A DNA stretch of 28,629 nucleotides, from the NCBI GenBank assembly GCA_910579115.1, contig CAJTSO010000002.1:74273-102901 (forward strand), in the 5' to 3' direction. Source of the DNA: an uncultured Selenomonadaceae bacterium. GTDB taxonomy: Bacteria > Bacillota > Negativicutes > Selenomonadales > Selenomonadaceae. A model generated the notes under the pieces. That model did no database searches and was not told the origin of the DNA. It saw only the letters and a list, made by a program, of their open reading frames with translations. A program made the position numbers and the translations under genes. Positions 7,902 to 15,984 of the stretch are shown here, in pieces. Each line of letters opens with the position of its first letter. Position 1 is the first letter of the stretch.

Positions 7902-10484
7902 TTACTTTTTCTCAAATGTCAGTTTTTCACCATCAATCCCTACAGCCACGCTATCCCCCTCGGCTATAGTTCCTTTGATTATCTCTCTGGACAGCTCAGT
8001 TTCAAGGCGATGGCTGATAAGTCGCTTCAAGGGACGAGCGCCGAACGCCGGATCAAAGCCAGCTTTTGCCAGATAGGAAACCAGCTCATCACTATAGGTG
8101 ATACTCAGCTTCAACTGCTTCTCCAACCGCTTGGCGAGATTGGATAACAGCAGGCGGGCGATCCCTTCAACCTGATCCTTGGCCAGAGCCTTGAATACGA
8201 CGATATCGTCGATCCGATTGAGGAATTCCGGGCGGAAATATTCCTTCAGCATTCCGTGAACGGTTTCCTCGGCTTCTTTGAAACCCTTTGTCAGGATAGC
8301 CTCAGAACCAAGGTTGCTGGTCATGATGATGACTGTATTCTTAAAGCTTACTACCCTGCCTTTTCCGTCGGTCAGGCGCCCATCGTCAAGGATTTGTAAA
8401 AGAACGTTGAACACGTCACGATGTGCTTTCTCTATCTCGTCCAGCAGGATGACGCTATAGGGACGGCGTCGAACTGCCTCCGTCAGCTGACCGCCTTCAT
8501 CGTACCCCACGTAACCCGGAGGCGCGCCGATAAGGCGGGCAACGCTGTGTTTCTCCATATATTCGGACATATCGATGCGGATCATGCTGCGTTCATCATC
8601 GAAAAGCACTTCCGCCAGCGTCTTGGCCAACTCCGTCTTGCCTACGCCGGTAGGACCCAGGAAGATAAAGGAACCGATAGGACGGGCCGGGTCCTTAATG
8701 CCAGCTCTGGCCCTGATTATAGCATCACTGACAACGTCAACCGCTTCATCCTGACCAATGACTCTCTTGTGCAGAACATCTCCCAGGTGAATCAGCTTCT
8801 CCCGCTCTCCTGTAAGCATTCGAGATACCGGGATACCAGTCCAGCGGCTGACCACATTTGCAATGTCTTCTTCTCCGACCTCCTCTCTGAGCAATCGTCC
8901 CTCATTGCCCTGTTCCGCTTTCTCGCTGCTTCGCTTCTCAGCTTCGGACAACTGCTTTTGCAGCTCCGGCAGCTTGCCGTATTTTAGTTCACCGGCCCGG
9001 CTAAGATTTCCTTCCCGTTCCGCCGCCTCCATCTGACGGCCGATATTATCGATTTCCTCCTTGATTGACTTCACCCTGAGGATTTCCTTCTTCTCTGCTT
9101 CCCAACCGGCGGTCAGTTCCTGCTCCTTCTTTTTCAAGTCTTCCTTTTCAGCCAAAAGATTGGTCAACCTCTCTTTTGAAGCCCCGTCGCTTTCCTTTTT
9201 CAGGGCCTGCTCTTCAATATCAAGCTGAAGGATCTTACGGCGGACATCATCGATGGGAGCCGGTACGGATTCAATCTCCGTCCTGAGTTTGGCTGCAGCC
9301 TCATCCACTAAATCGATTGCCTTATCCGGCAAAAAACGGTCGGCTATATAGCGGTCAGACATTGCCGCCGCTGCCACCAGCGCCGCATCCCGAATGCGTA
9401 CCCCATGGTGAACTTCGTATCGTTCCTTCAAGCCACGAAGAATTGAAATGGTATCCTCAACAGTCGGTTCTGCCACCATGACCGGCTGGAAACGGCGCTC
9501 CAGGGCAGCATCATTTTCAATATACTTCCGATATTCATTGAGGGTAGTAGCTCCGATACAGCGCAATTCTCCCCGGGCCAGCATAGGCTTCAGGAGGTTA
9601 CCCGCGTCCATTGCTCCCTCGGCGGCCCCGGCCCCGACAACAGTATGAAGCTCATCAATAAATAACAGAATCTGCCCATCAGATTTGGCTATTTCACCGA
9701 GAACCGCCTTCAAGCGCTCCTCAAATTCACCGCGGAACTTTGCCCCGGCAATAAGCGCTCCCATATCGAGGGAATACAGGGTCTTATTTTTCAATGACTC
9801 AGGGACGTCTCCGGCCACGATTCGACGGGCAAGCCCTTCGATGATAGCCGTTTTACCAACACCAGGCTCACCGATAAGCACCGGGTTATTCTTTGTCCTG
9901 CGGGAGAGTATCTCAATCGTTCTCCTTATTTCGTCATCCCGCCCGATGACCGGATCCAGCTTTCCGTTTGCGGCAACTTCCGTGACATCTCTGCCATATT
10001 TTTTCAGGGCCTTATAGCGCTCCTCCGGATTTTCTCCATCCACTGCCCCGCTGCGATTCTTTCGGATCACATTGCGAATGCCCTTCTCAGTGAGCCCGGA
10101 TTTCTTTGCCAGTTCCTGAACATCCGGACTGCCGTCGCTGACAACTGCCAATAAAAGGTGCTCGGTAGATACATATTCATCCCCCATTTCTTTTGCCAAA
10201 GCCTCTGCCTTGCCTATGATACGGGTGGCATCTATACTGATATTCAGATAGTCAACACCCTTTACCTGCGGAAATGTATCAAGCTTCTTCTCCAGCTTTT
10301 CCTTAAGCTGTGGAACATTCACCTCATTTGATTTGAAGATAATTTCCAAAAGGCCGTCTGGGTCGTTAGACAACGCCCAAAACAGGTGAGTCCCGGTTAC
10401 TTCCTGATTATACCTGACCACAGCGGCCTGCTGTGCCTTCTGAATGACCTCCAACGCCTTTTGAGTGTATTTATCCTGTTGCAT
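7902..10484 (-). CDS. clpB: ATP-dependent disaggregase chaperone ClpB
   Basis: ClpB is a hexameric cytoplasmic AAA+ machine that threads aggregated proteins through its pore and works with DnaK. The 860-residue length is normal. Visible parts in order are a Clp N domain with two repeats (about 1-145), AAA-1 with Walker A GEPGVGKT and Walker B ILLFIDELH, a coiled-coil middle domain rich in Glu/Lys (about 405-525) that distinguishes ClpB from ClpC, AAA-2 with Walker A GPTGVGKT, and the C-terminal D2-small domain. The pore loop KFRGEFEERL is present. ATG at 10484 follows AGGAGG. The gene is monocistronic. Expression is probably heat- or stress-controlled through the palindrome overlapping its promoter (10551-10604), which is neither a CIRCE element nor a standard CtsR box. 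Confidence 0.97.
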   Translation of the reverse strand: MQQDKYTQKALEVIQKAQQAAVVRYNQEVTGTHLFWALSNDPDGLLEIIFKSNEVNVPQLKEKLEKKLDTFPQVKGVDYLNISIDATRIIGKAEALAKEMGDEYVSTEHLLLAVVSDGSPDVQELAKKSGLTEKGIRNVIRKNRSGAVDGENPEERYKALKKYGRDVTEVAANGKLDPVIGRDDEIRRTIEILSRRTKNNPVLIGEPGVGKTAIIEGLARRIVAGDVPESLKNKTLYSLDMGALIAGAKFRGEFEERLKAVLGEIAKSDGQILLFIDELHTVVGAGAAEGAMDAGNLLKPMLARGELRCIGATTLNEYRKYIENDAALERRFQPVMVAEPTVEDTISILRGLKERYEVHHGVRIRDAALVAAAAMSDRYIADRFLPDKAIDLVDEAAAKLRTEIESVPAPIDDVRRKILQLDIEEQALKKESDGASKERLTNLLAEKEDLKKKEQELTAGWEAEKKEILRVKSIKEEIDNIGRQMEAAEREGNLSRAGELKYGKLPELQKQLSEAEKRSSEKAEQGNEGRLLREEVGEEDIANVVSRWTGIPVSRMLTGEREKLIHLGDVLHKRVIGQDEAVDVVSDAIIRARAGIKDPARPIGSFIFLGPTGVGKTELAKTLAEVLFDDERSMIRIDMSEYMEKHSVARLIGAPPGYVGYDEGGQLTEAVRRRPYSVILLDEIEKAHRDVFNVLLQILDDGRLTDGKGRVVSFKNTVIIMTSNLGSEAILTKGFKEAEETVHGMLKEYFRPEFLNRIDDIVVFKALAKDQVEGIARLLLSNLAKRLEKQLKLSITYSDELVSYLAKAGFDPAFGARPLKRLISHRLETELSREIIKGTIAEGDSVAVGIDGEKLTFEKK

Positions 10485-10550
10485 GATTTATTCCTCCTCT
10501 ATTTCGATCTTCAATCTGTTGCAATTGCTCACAATTGATTTACTAAACCC

Positions 10551-10604
10551 ATTATATACAATTTAGTCAAAAAGTCAAACGCTTTTTGACTTTTTGACTA
10601 AATT
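10551..10604 (-). promoter_or_regulatory. clpB promoter embedded in a 45-bp palindromic operator
   Basis: On the minus strand, TTGACT (10578-10573) and TATAAT (10556-10551) are 16 bases apart, giving a near-consensus housekeeping promoter. The -35 hexamer lies inside a perfect inverted repeat with 20-bp arms (10560-10579 and 10585-10604, 5-base centre). Each arm holds two AGTCAAA heptads at 8-base spacing, so four heptads in all. CtsR boxes consist of RGTCAAA heptads 10 bases apart; the heptad matches but the spacing and symmetry do not. Being upstream of the start of transcription, the palindrome should act as DNA (protein binding) and not as RNA. Confidence 0.8.
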
Positions 10605-10623
10605 ATTTTTTAAGAAAAATACA

Positions 10624-10653
10624 CAAAAAAAGGGCCGCTGTAAAGCAGCCCTT
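10624..10653 (-). terminator. Terminator of the malic enzyme gene
   Basis: Read on the minus strand, AAGGGCTGC pairs with GCGGCCCTT (one G-U pair) around a TTTACA loop and is followed by a run of Ts. It lies 22 bases past the malic enzyme stop codon. Confidence 0.9.
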
Positions 10654-10675
10654 AAAGAATCTCTATATTTAGAAA

Positions 10676-11944
10676 TTATTCCAGTACCTTTGCGGCATTG
10701 GCGTGGTTCTTACGGATACGCTCCAGCGTCCGCTGACGGATAACTTCCGGGTCAACCTTAATGCGGGCCACGCCAGTATCCATGGCAGCCTTCGCAACCG
10801 CCGCAGCCACAGCCGGAGCAACCCGCTCATCAAAGACCGGTGGAACAACATAGTCATCGCGCAGCTCTTCGTCAGGAATAATGGAAGCAACTGCCCGGGC
10901 CGCTGCCTGCTTCATCTCTTCATTGATGGCGCGGGCCCGAACATCAAGGGCGCCGCGGAAAATCCCCGGGAATACGGAAACATTGTTGACCTGGTTAGGA
11001 GCATCGCTGCGGCCAGTACCGGCAACAGCAGCGCCAGCCTCCTTGGCAGCCTGATAGCTGGTCTCAGGAACCGGATTTGCCATAGCGAATACGATCGCAT
11101 CCTTATTCATGCTCTTGATGATTTCCTGGGTAAAGAGACCGGCAGAGGAAACACCGAGAAGCACATCAGCTCCCTTTGCACAGGCGGCAAGGTCTCCCTG
11201 GAATTTTTCCCGGTTGGTGCGCTTCAGGAGCTCCGCCTGTACGCGGTTTACCCGGGACATATCCATTCCCTCATACATAGCGCCCTTGGAGTTCAGCATT
11301 ATCATGTTCTTTACGCCCAAGTCAAGGAGGAGGCGGCAGATAGCAGTCCCGGCCGCACCGGCGCCAGAGAGAACCACCTTAACCTCACCGATATCCTTCT
11401 TTACATAGCGAAGGGCGCCGAGAACGGCTGCCGCACAAATTATAGCGGTACCATGCTGGTCATCATGGAATACAGGAATATCCAATTCTGTCTTCAGAGC
11501 ATCCTCTATATCATAGCATTTAGGAGACTGAATATCCTCAAGATTGATGCCCGCATAATTCTTCTGGAGAATTTTTACAGTCTTGATAAACTCGTCCTTG
11601 TCTTGAGTGTCAAGGCAAACAGGGACAGAGTCAATATCACCGAAAGTCTTGTAGAGGATAGACTTACCTTCCATAACCGGCATAGCGGCGGCGGCACCAA
11701 TATTTCCGAGACCGAGTACGCGGGTACCATCGCTGATTACTGCTACGCAGTTTCCACGCATGGTAAGCTCAAAGGAAAGATCTTCTTCTTTCTCAATGGC
11801 CCGGCAGGGCTCTGCAACACCAGGGGTATAAAGAATCGCCAAGTCATGGGCATCTGTCAGCTTTGCTTTGCCAATAGTTGCGAGCTTGCCGTTATTTTCT
11901 CTATGCACTACCATTGCTTCCTGATTGAGATCCACGAAACTCAC
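10676..11944 (-). CDS. NAD(P)-dependent malic enzyme
   Basis: It decarboxylates malate oxidatively to pyruvate, reducing NAD+ or NADP+. The 422-residue protein is the short bacterial form without a phosphotransacetylase domain. Catalytic Tyr39 lies in ILYTPGVAEPC and Lys94 in MEGKSILYK; metal ligands Glu136/Asp137 (LEDIQSPKCYDIE) and Asp161 (VFHDDQHGTAI) are present; the dinucleotide-binding loop is SGAGAAG at 193-199. Cofactor preference cannot be read safely from sequence. The start is GTG at 11944, with AAAGG five bases upstream. It has its own promoter (11992-12020) and terminator, so it is separate from the fumarate reductase operon although adjacent. With that operon it forms a malate branch point: to pyruvate here, or via fumarate to succinate. 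Confidence 0.95.
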   Translation of the reverse strand: MSFVDLNQEAMVVHRENNGKLATIGKAKLTDAHDLAILYTPGVAEPCRAIEKEEDLSFELTMRGNCVAVISDGTRVLGLGNIGAAAAMPVMEGKSILYKTFGDIDSVPVCLDTQDKDEFIKTVKILQKNYAGINLEDIQSPKCYDIEDALKTELDIPVFHDDQHGTAIICAAAVLGALRYVKKDIGEVKVVLSGAGAAGTAICRLLLDLGVKNMIMLNSKGAMYEGMDMSRVNRVQAELLKRTNREKFQGDLAACAKGADVLLGVSSAGLFTQEIIKSMNKDAIVFAMANPVPETSYQAAKEAGAAVAGTGRSDAPNQVNNVSVFPGIFRGALDVRARAINEEMKQAAARAVASIIPDEELRDDYVVPPVFDERVAPAVAAAVAKAAMDTGVARIKVDPEVIRQRTLERIRKNHANAAKVLE

Positions 11945-11991
11945 CTTTACCTTTCATTCATATCCATAAAGGATTAAAAATCATTGCACAT

Positions 11992-12020
11992 ATTATAGTG
12001 TAAATTTATAAAACTGTCAA
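11992..12020 (-). promoter_or_regulatory. Consensus promoter of the malic enzyme gene
   Basis: On the minus strand a perfect TTGACA (12020-12015) and a perfect TATAAT (11997-11992) are exactly 17 bases apart. The transcript would start near 11985, leaving a leader of about 40 bases. An imperfect dyad TTGCAC-N8-GTGTAA (11984-12003) is centred on the -10 element and may be an operator. Confidence 0.88.
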
Positions 12021-12196
12021 ACAATTCACCTATAATCATCGTAAATATTTGGTAATTTCTGTTGTTTTTTATGGATTTTCCCCGGTAAATTTCGAGATAT
12101 TGTCTTTCTAATAGAGTCTCCATTTTACGGGAGGCAGCCGCTCTCAAAACAGACTCCCCTTTAGTGGAAATGACCGGTGTGTTCTGTGATAAACTG
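12021..12196. other. Intergenic stretch with no recognised gene
   Basis: This AT-rich 176-base stretch lies between the malic enzyme promoter and the terminator of the fumarate reductase operon. It contains GGGAG (12130-12134) and a later CTCCC separated by about 20 bases, and an AGGCAGCC copy that repeats one arm of the neighbouring terminator. I see no reading frame with a ribosome binding site. A small RNA cannot be excluded. Confidence 0.4.
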
Positions 12197-12220
12197 AGAG
12201 GCTGCCTTGCGGCAGCCTCT
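12197..12220 (-). terminator. Terminator hairpin of the fumarase/fumarate reductase operon
   Basis: AGAGGCTGCC and GGCAGCCTCT form a perfect 10-bp stem with a 4-base loop, starting 9 bases past the sdhB stop codon. The tract after the stem on the minus strand (CAGTTTATC) is only weakly T-rich, so termination may be partial or factor-assisted. Confidence 0.75.
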
Positions 12221-12228
12221 ACAAAAAA

Positions 12229-12981
12229 TCAGTAGTCGAAAATATTCTTTAGGGCCTGGATATTCACATCCCGATTTATCTGTGCCAGATATGTGGTGAG
12301 CTTTATCCCTTTAGGACAGGCTTTCACGCAGTTTCCACTGTTGCCGCAGCTGGTGATACCGCCCTTTTCCATCAACGCATTCAGGCGATTTGATTTATCA
12401 TATGCTCCTAAAGGATTGATGTTGTACATATAAGCCTGAGCAATGGGGGACGGTCCAATGAAATCTGACTGGGGCCCAACATTTGGGCAGGCTTCCAAGC
12501 AGCAGCCACAGGTCATGCAATGAGAAATCTCATAGGCTGTCGCGGCGGTATTAGGATTCTGACGGGGCGGAATACGGACCTCCCAGGTACCGTCAACATT
12601 GATCCATCCCTGGATGCGTTTCAGGTTCTCAAACATTACGGTACGGTCAATGAGAAGATCCCGTATTACCGGGAAGGTCCGGGCCGGAGCCAAGTGAATC
12701 GGCTGCTTGAGATTATCAACAAGGGCGCAGCAGGCCTGCTGTGCCTTTCCGTTAATGACCATCATGCAAGCGCCGCAAACCTTTTCAAGGCAGTTGCATT
12801 CCCATACTACGGGAGAAACCCTTTTGCCATCCTTGGTAACCGGATTTTTCTGAATTTCCATCAGTGCAGCAACAACATTAAGGGCTGGCTGCCAGGGAAT
12901 TTCAAATTCCTGAGTATAAGGCTTGCCAGTGGGGCTGTCCTGGCGTTCAATGATAAAAGTTACAGTTTTCTGTAAGGCCAT
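12229..12981 (-). CDS. sdhB: Fumarate reductase/succinate dehydrogenase iron-sulfur subunit
   Basis: This subunit wires electrons between the flavin subunit and the membrane haem subunit. The 250-residue protein holds the ligand sets of all three clusters: Cys64/69/72/84 for the [2Fe-2S] centre, and CMTCGCCLEACP (155-166) plus CGNSGNCVKACP (212-223) for the [4Fe-4S] and [3Fe-4S] centres. The spacings match known SdhB/FrdB proteins. It is the last gene of the C-A-B order, as in B. subtilis and epsilonproteobacterial enzymes. ATG at 12981 follows GGGAGGGG; the gap from sdhA is 15 bases. In an anaerobe with this neighbourhood the enzyme most likely works as a menaquinol:fumarate reductase making succinate; direction cannot be proven from sequence. 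Confidence 0.96.
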   Translation of the reverse strand: MALQKTVTFIIERQDSPTGKPYTQEFEIPWQPALNVVAALMEIQKNPVTKDGKRVSPVVWECNCLEKVCGACMMVINGKAQQACCALVDNLKQPIHLAPARTFPVIRDLLIDRTVMFENLKRIQGWINVDGTWEVRIPPRQNPNTAATAYEISHCMTCGCCLEACPNVGPQSDFIGPSPIAQAYMYNINPLGAYDKSNRLNALMEKGGITSCGNSGNCVKACPKGIKLTTYLAQINRDVNIQALKNIFDY

Positions 12982-12996
12982 TTCTCTGCCCCTCCC

Positions 12997-14751
12997 TTAC
13001 TTCGCCACCGCATAATTGCGGAGCCGTGGTTTGATTATAGAATGATCAAAATCACCATAGGTGATTATCGGGTCTTCAGTTTTCGGATCATAGTCCGCTA
13101 TAGTTTCCTTCAGGAAATGCTCATCATCGCGGGTAGGAAATTCCCGTTTGAAGTGAGCTCCCCGGGATTCATCACGGAGGCGTGCCGCTTTGATGACCAC
13201 AAGAGCATAAATGATCATGTTACGCAGCTGACGCACAAACATACATTCCTGATTTGCCCATTTGCCTCGATCGGTAACTCCGATATCATTCCAACGGGCA
13301 AGTATCTTCTTAACTTCTCCATAACAGTAATCAAGATCGGCGTTTACCCGTTCAATGGTTACGTAACGGTTCATCAATTCTCCCAGCTCATGATAAAGCT
13401 GGCGAGGATTTTCACTGCCATCCATCTTCAAAATACGTTCATATTCATGAACGCATTCCATGCGGGCTTCTTCCAGTTCACCATCGGTAATGGTAGAACC
13501 ACGCTCACCCTTCTCTGCCCACCTAAGCGCCTCAGGCCCGGAAATAGTTCCTGAATATGCAGCGGACAGAAGTGAGTTTGCCCCGAGGCGGTTTGCGCCA
13601 TGATACTGGTGATCGCACTCACCGGAAGCCAACAGTCCGGGAATATTTGTATTATGCTTCCTGTCTACCCAAATTCCCCCCATGGAATAGTGAACGGAAG
13701 GATAGATTTCCATCGGCACCTTACGGGGATCCTCACCCATGAACTCAGAGTACATTTCAAGGATACCGCCGAGTTTCTTTTCCAGATAATCACTGGGAAT
13801 GTGGGAAAGGTCAAGGTATACCTTATTTTCTCCATTAACCCCTAAATGCTGATTTACGCATACATCATAAATAGCCCGGGAAGCAATATCACGGGGGACG
13901 AGATTGCCATAAGCCGGATACATTTCTTCAAGGAAATACCAAGGTTTTCCGTCCTTATATACCCAAATGCGGCCGCCTTCACCGCGACAGGCCTCAGACA
14001 TAAGGCGGTTCTTATCAGAGCCGGGAATCGCCGTGGGATGAATCTGTACGAATTCCGGGTTAGCTATACGGGCGCCCTGCTGATAAACGGCTGAAACAGC
14101 CGACCCGTTGCAGATAGTAGACGCCGTGCAGCGACCAAAAATCATACCAGGACCGCCGGTGGCCAGAATCACCGCGTCAGCGCGGAAAGCCTCAATTTCC
14201 ATGGAGTTCATATTCTGGGCAACTATGCCACAGCATACGCCCTCCCGGTTTTTAATGATACGTAAAAATTCCCAGAAAACATGAGTCTTGACCTGACCCT
14301 TTGTTTCCCATTTGCGCACCTGCTCGTCAAGAGCATAAAGGAGCTGCTGGCCGGTGGTGGACCCGGCAAAAACCGTCCGCTTATTCTTCTGACCGCCAAA
14401 ATTCCGCAGGTCGAGAACACCCTCTGCCGAGCGGGTAAATGGCACGCCCATGCGATCAAACATACGGACAAGAGCCGGCGCAGCCTCACACATTCCCTTT
14501 ACTGCCACCTGATCCGCCAGAAAATCGCCGCCGTAAACGGTATCATCAAAATGTTCATAGACACTGTCATGCTCGCCCTTGGTATCCATGCAGGCATTCA
14601 TACCACCCTGGGCACAGAGGGAATGACTGCGCTTGAAGGGACAATATGAGAATATATCAACCTCACTGCCCGCCTCGCAGATTTTAAGAGCAGCCATGAG
14701 GCCGGAGAGGCCGCCGCCGACAACGATAACCTTAAATTTTTTCTTTGCCAC
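12997..14751 (-). CDS. sdhA: Fumarate reductase/succinate dehydrogenase flavoprotein subunit
   Basis: This is the catalytic subunit that interconverts fumarate and succinate at the cytoplasmic face. It has an N-terminal FAD-binding glycine motif VVGGGLSGL (about 10-18), and the covalent flavin site RSHSLCAQGG with His43. The dicarboxylate site motifs HPTA, SEACRGEGG and VPRDIASRAI are present, as are HYSMGGIWVD and a SGECDHQYHGANRLGANSL segment. The length of 584 residues is normal for the B-type enzyme. The start is GTG at 14751 with an AAGGAGAG site upstream; no better in-frame ATG exists. It sits 19 bases after sdhC and 15 before sdhB, in one tight transcription unit. Confidence 0.97.
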   Translation of the reverse strand: MAKKKFKVIVVGGGLSGLMAALKICEAGSEVDIFSYCPFKRSHSLCAQGGMNACMDTKGEHDSVYEHFDDTVYGGDFLADQVAVKGMCEAAPALVRMFDRMGVPFTRSAEGVLDLRNFGGQKNKRTVFAGSTTGQQLLYALDEQVRKWETKGQVKTHVFWEFLRIIKNREGVCCGIVAQNMNSMEIEAFRADAVILATGGPGMIFGRCTASTICNGSAVSAVYQQGARIANPEFVQIHPTAIPGSDKNRLMSEACRGEGGRIWVYKDGKPWYFLEEMYPAYGNLVPRDIASRAIYDVCVNQHLGVNGENKVYLDLSHIPSDYLEKKLGGILEMYSEFMGEDPRKVPMEIYPSVHYSMGGIWVDRKHNTNIPGLLASGECDHQYHGANRLGANSLLSAAYSGTISGPEALRWAEKGERGSTITDGELEEARMECVHEYERILKMDGSENPRQLYHELGELMNRYVTIERVNADLDYCYGEVKKILARWNDIGVTDRGKWANQECMFVRQLRNMIIYALVVIKAARLRDESRGAHFKREFPTRDDEHFLKETIADYDPKTEDPIITYGDFDHSIIKPRLRNYAVAK

Positions 14752-14770
14752 GATAGAGCTCTCCTTTTCC

Positions 14771-15394
14771 TCAGAATATTGGCAGAATATACATCAGCAT
14801 CAGGGCCAGCGTCTCAAGGCACAAAGCGCCGCACAACCCCATGCAGGCCATGTTGATCACCATCTGAATACGGGGACCCTTTGCAATGCCCCAGGTCATG
14901 CAGAAAGTATTTATTCCATTTGTAAAATGGAATATGGCCGCCCACATACCCAGAACATATAGTACCCAATACAAAGGATTTGACAAATAGCTCTGAAGGA
15001 ACTCAAAACAAAGACGAATGCCGGTAATACGGGTATGGATAGCCAGATAGTAAACGTGCCAGGCAAGGAATACCAGCAAATACCATGCTGTCCACCGTTG
15101 AAGGGCAAACTGCCAGTTTTGAAGGTACCCGTACCGAATTGGGTTATTATTGGCCTGAAGAGCAATATATATACCATACAGAGCATGAAAGCCAAAAGGC
15201 GCCGCTATGAGAGCCAGCTCCATAGGTAACCGGATATACATTGGGATCTTATCCAGTGTTTCAATGACGTTATTCATCACATCCGGCCCCAGTAATACAG
15301 CACTGTTGTTGCCGATGTGCATCATAAGAAAGGCTCCCATAAAGAGTCCCACCAAAGAATGCAGGCGGCGAAGGTAAAAAGTAATATTAAACAT
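14771..15394 (-). CDS. sdhC: Fumarate reductase/succinate dehydrogenase cytochrome b subunit
   Basis: The 207-residue membrane anchor aligns by eye with B. subtilis SdhC (start NITFYLRRLHSL, later IFHFTNGI and TWGI). Five hydrophobic segments are visible. Four histidines, His26, His70, His113 and His156, lie at the positions of the axial ligands of the two b haems, so this is a di-haem type B quinone-reactive subunit. In this class reduction of fumarate by menaquinol can be coupled to membrane potential. ATG at 15394 follows GGAGG with a 7-base gap. The Shine-Dalgarno sequence lies in the 14 bases after the fumarase beta stop codon, so translation of the two is probably coupled. Confidence 0.95.
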   Translation of the reverse strand: MFNITFYLRRLHSLVGLFMGAFLMMHIGNNSAVLLGPDVMNNVIETLDKIPMYIRLPMELALIAAPFGFHALYGIYIALQANNNPIRYGYLQNWQFALQRWTAWYLLVFLAWHVYYLAIHTRITGIRLCFEFLQSYLSNPLYWVLYVLGMWAAIFHFTNGINTFCMTWGIAKGPRIQMVINMACMGLCGALCLETLALMLMYILPIF

Positions 15395-15408
15395 TATTGG
15401 CCTCCGGA

Positions 15409-15966
15409 TTAAATCTGACGATAGGGTTTCTGACCAATTTCGTAGAAGTTGTTACCTTCAGTATCGATTACGACAATAGCCGGGAAATCCTCAACAGTAA
15501 GCGCGGCCAGAGCCTCTGGACCAAGCTCGGGATAGGCTATTACTTCATACTTCTTGATAGTTTTTGCAATGAGAGCTGCCGCGCCGCCGACAGCCGCAAA
15601 ATAAGTCGTACCATTCTTCTTCATGGCCTCAACAACTGCAGGATTTCGGGATCCTTTACCAATCATGCCGGTAATTCCCTGCTCAAGCATTGTGGGAGTA
15701 TATGCATCCATGCGGCCGCTGGTAGTGGGCCCGGCAGAACCGATGGGGTCTCCCGGCTTAGCCGGTGTGGGGCCAAGATAGTAAACAATCTGGTCTTTCC
15801 AATCAATAGGAAGCTTTTCCCCACGGGCAAGGGCCTCGGTCATTGCCTTATGGGCAGCATCACGGGCACTGTAGATCACGCCGGTAATAAGAACACTGTC
15901 GCCAGCCTTAAGTTTACGGGACTGCTCTTGGGTAAGCGGAGTATTGATTCTGATCTTTTCAGCCAT
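15409..15966 (-). CDS. Class I fumarate hydratase, beta (C-terminal) subunit
   Basis: This 185-residue subunit corresponds to the C-terminal part of one-chain class I fumarases. Seen here are KAGDSVLITGVIYSARDAAH, YLGPTPAKPGDPIGSAGPTTSGRMD and GKGSRN, which contribute to the substrate pocket at the interface with the alpha subunit. Together they hydrate fumarate reversibly to malate. L-tartrate dehydratase beta is the main alternative in this family, but location between the alpha gene and fumarate reductase strongly favours fumarase. ATG at 15966 lies 18 bases after the alpha stop codon. Confidence 0.93.
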   Translation of the reverse strand: MAEKIRINTPLTQEQSRKLKAGDSVLITGVIYSARDAAHKAMTEALARGEKLPIDWKDQIVYYLGPTPAKPGDPIGSAGPTTSGRMDAYTPTMLEQGITGMIGKGSRNPAVVEAMKKNGTTYFAAVGGAAALIAKTIKKYEVIAYPELGPEALAALTVEDFPAIVVIDTEGNNFYEIGQKPYRQI

Positions 15967-15984
15967 TTTCGTTTCCTCCCCTAA

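Noticed and set aside
10522..10537. CAATTG-CTCA-CAATTG in the clpB leader, resembling a lac-type operator
   Set aside because: CAATTG is itself palindromic and common in AT-rich DNA; the match to lac operators is short and no LacI-type context is present.
10703..11977. A 424-codon open frame on the plus strand, antisense to the malic enzyme gene
   Set aside because: It lies wholly across a clear malic enzyme with all motifs, has no ribosome binding site and its product resembles nothing; it follows from the codon pattern of the real gene.
12031..12036. A perfect TATAAT on the plus strand in the malic enzyme/sdhB spacer
   Set aside because: No -35 hexamer at a usable distance and no gene or clear terminator downstream on that strand.
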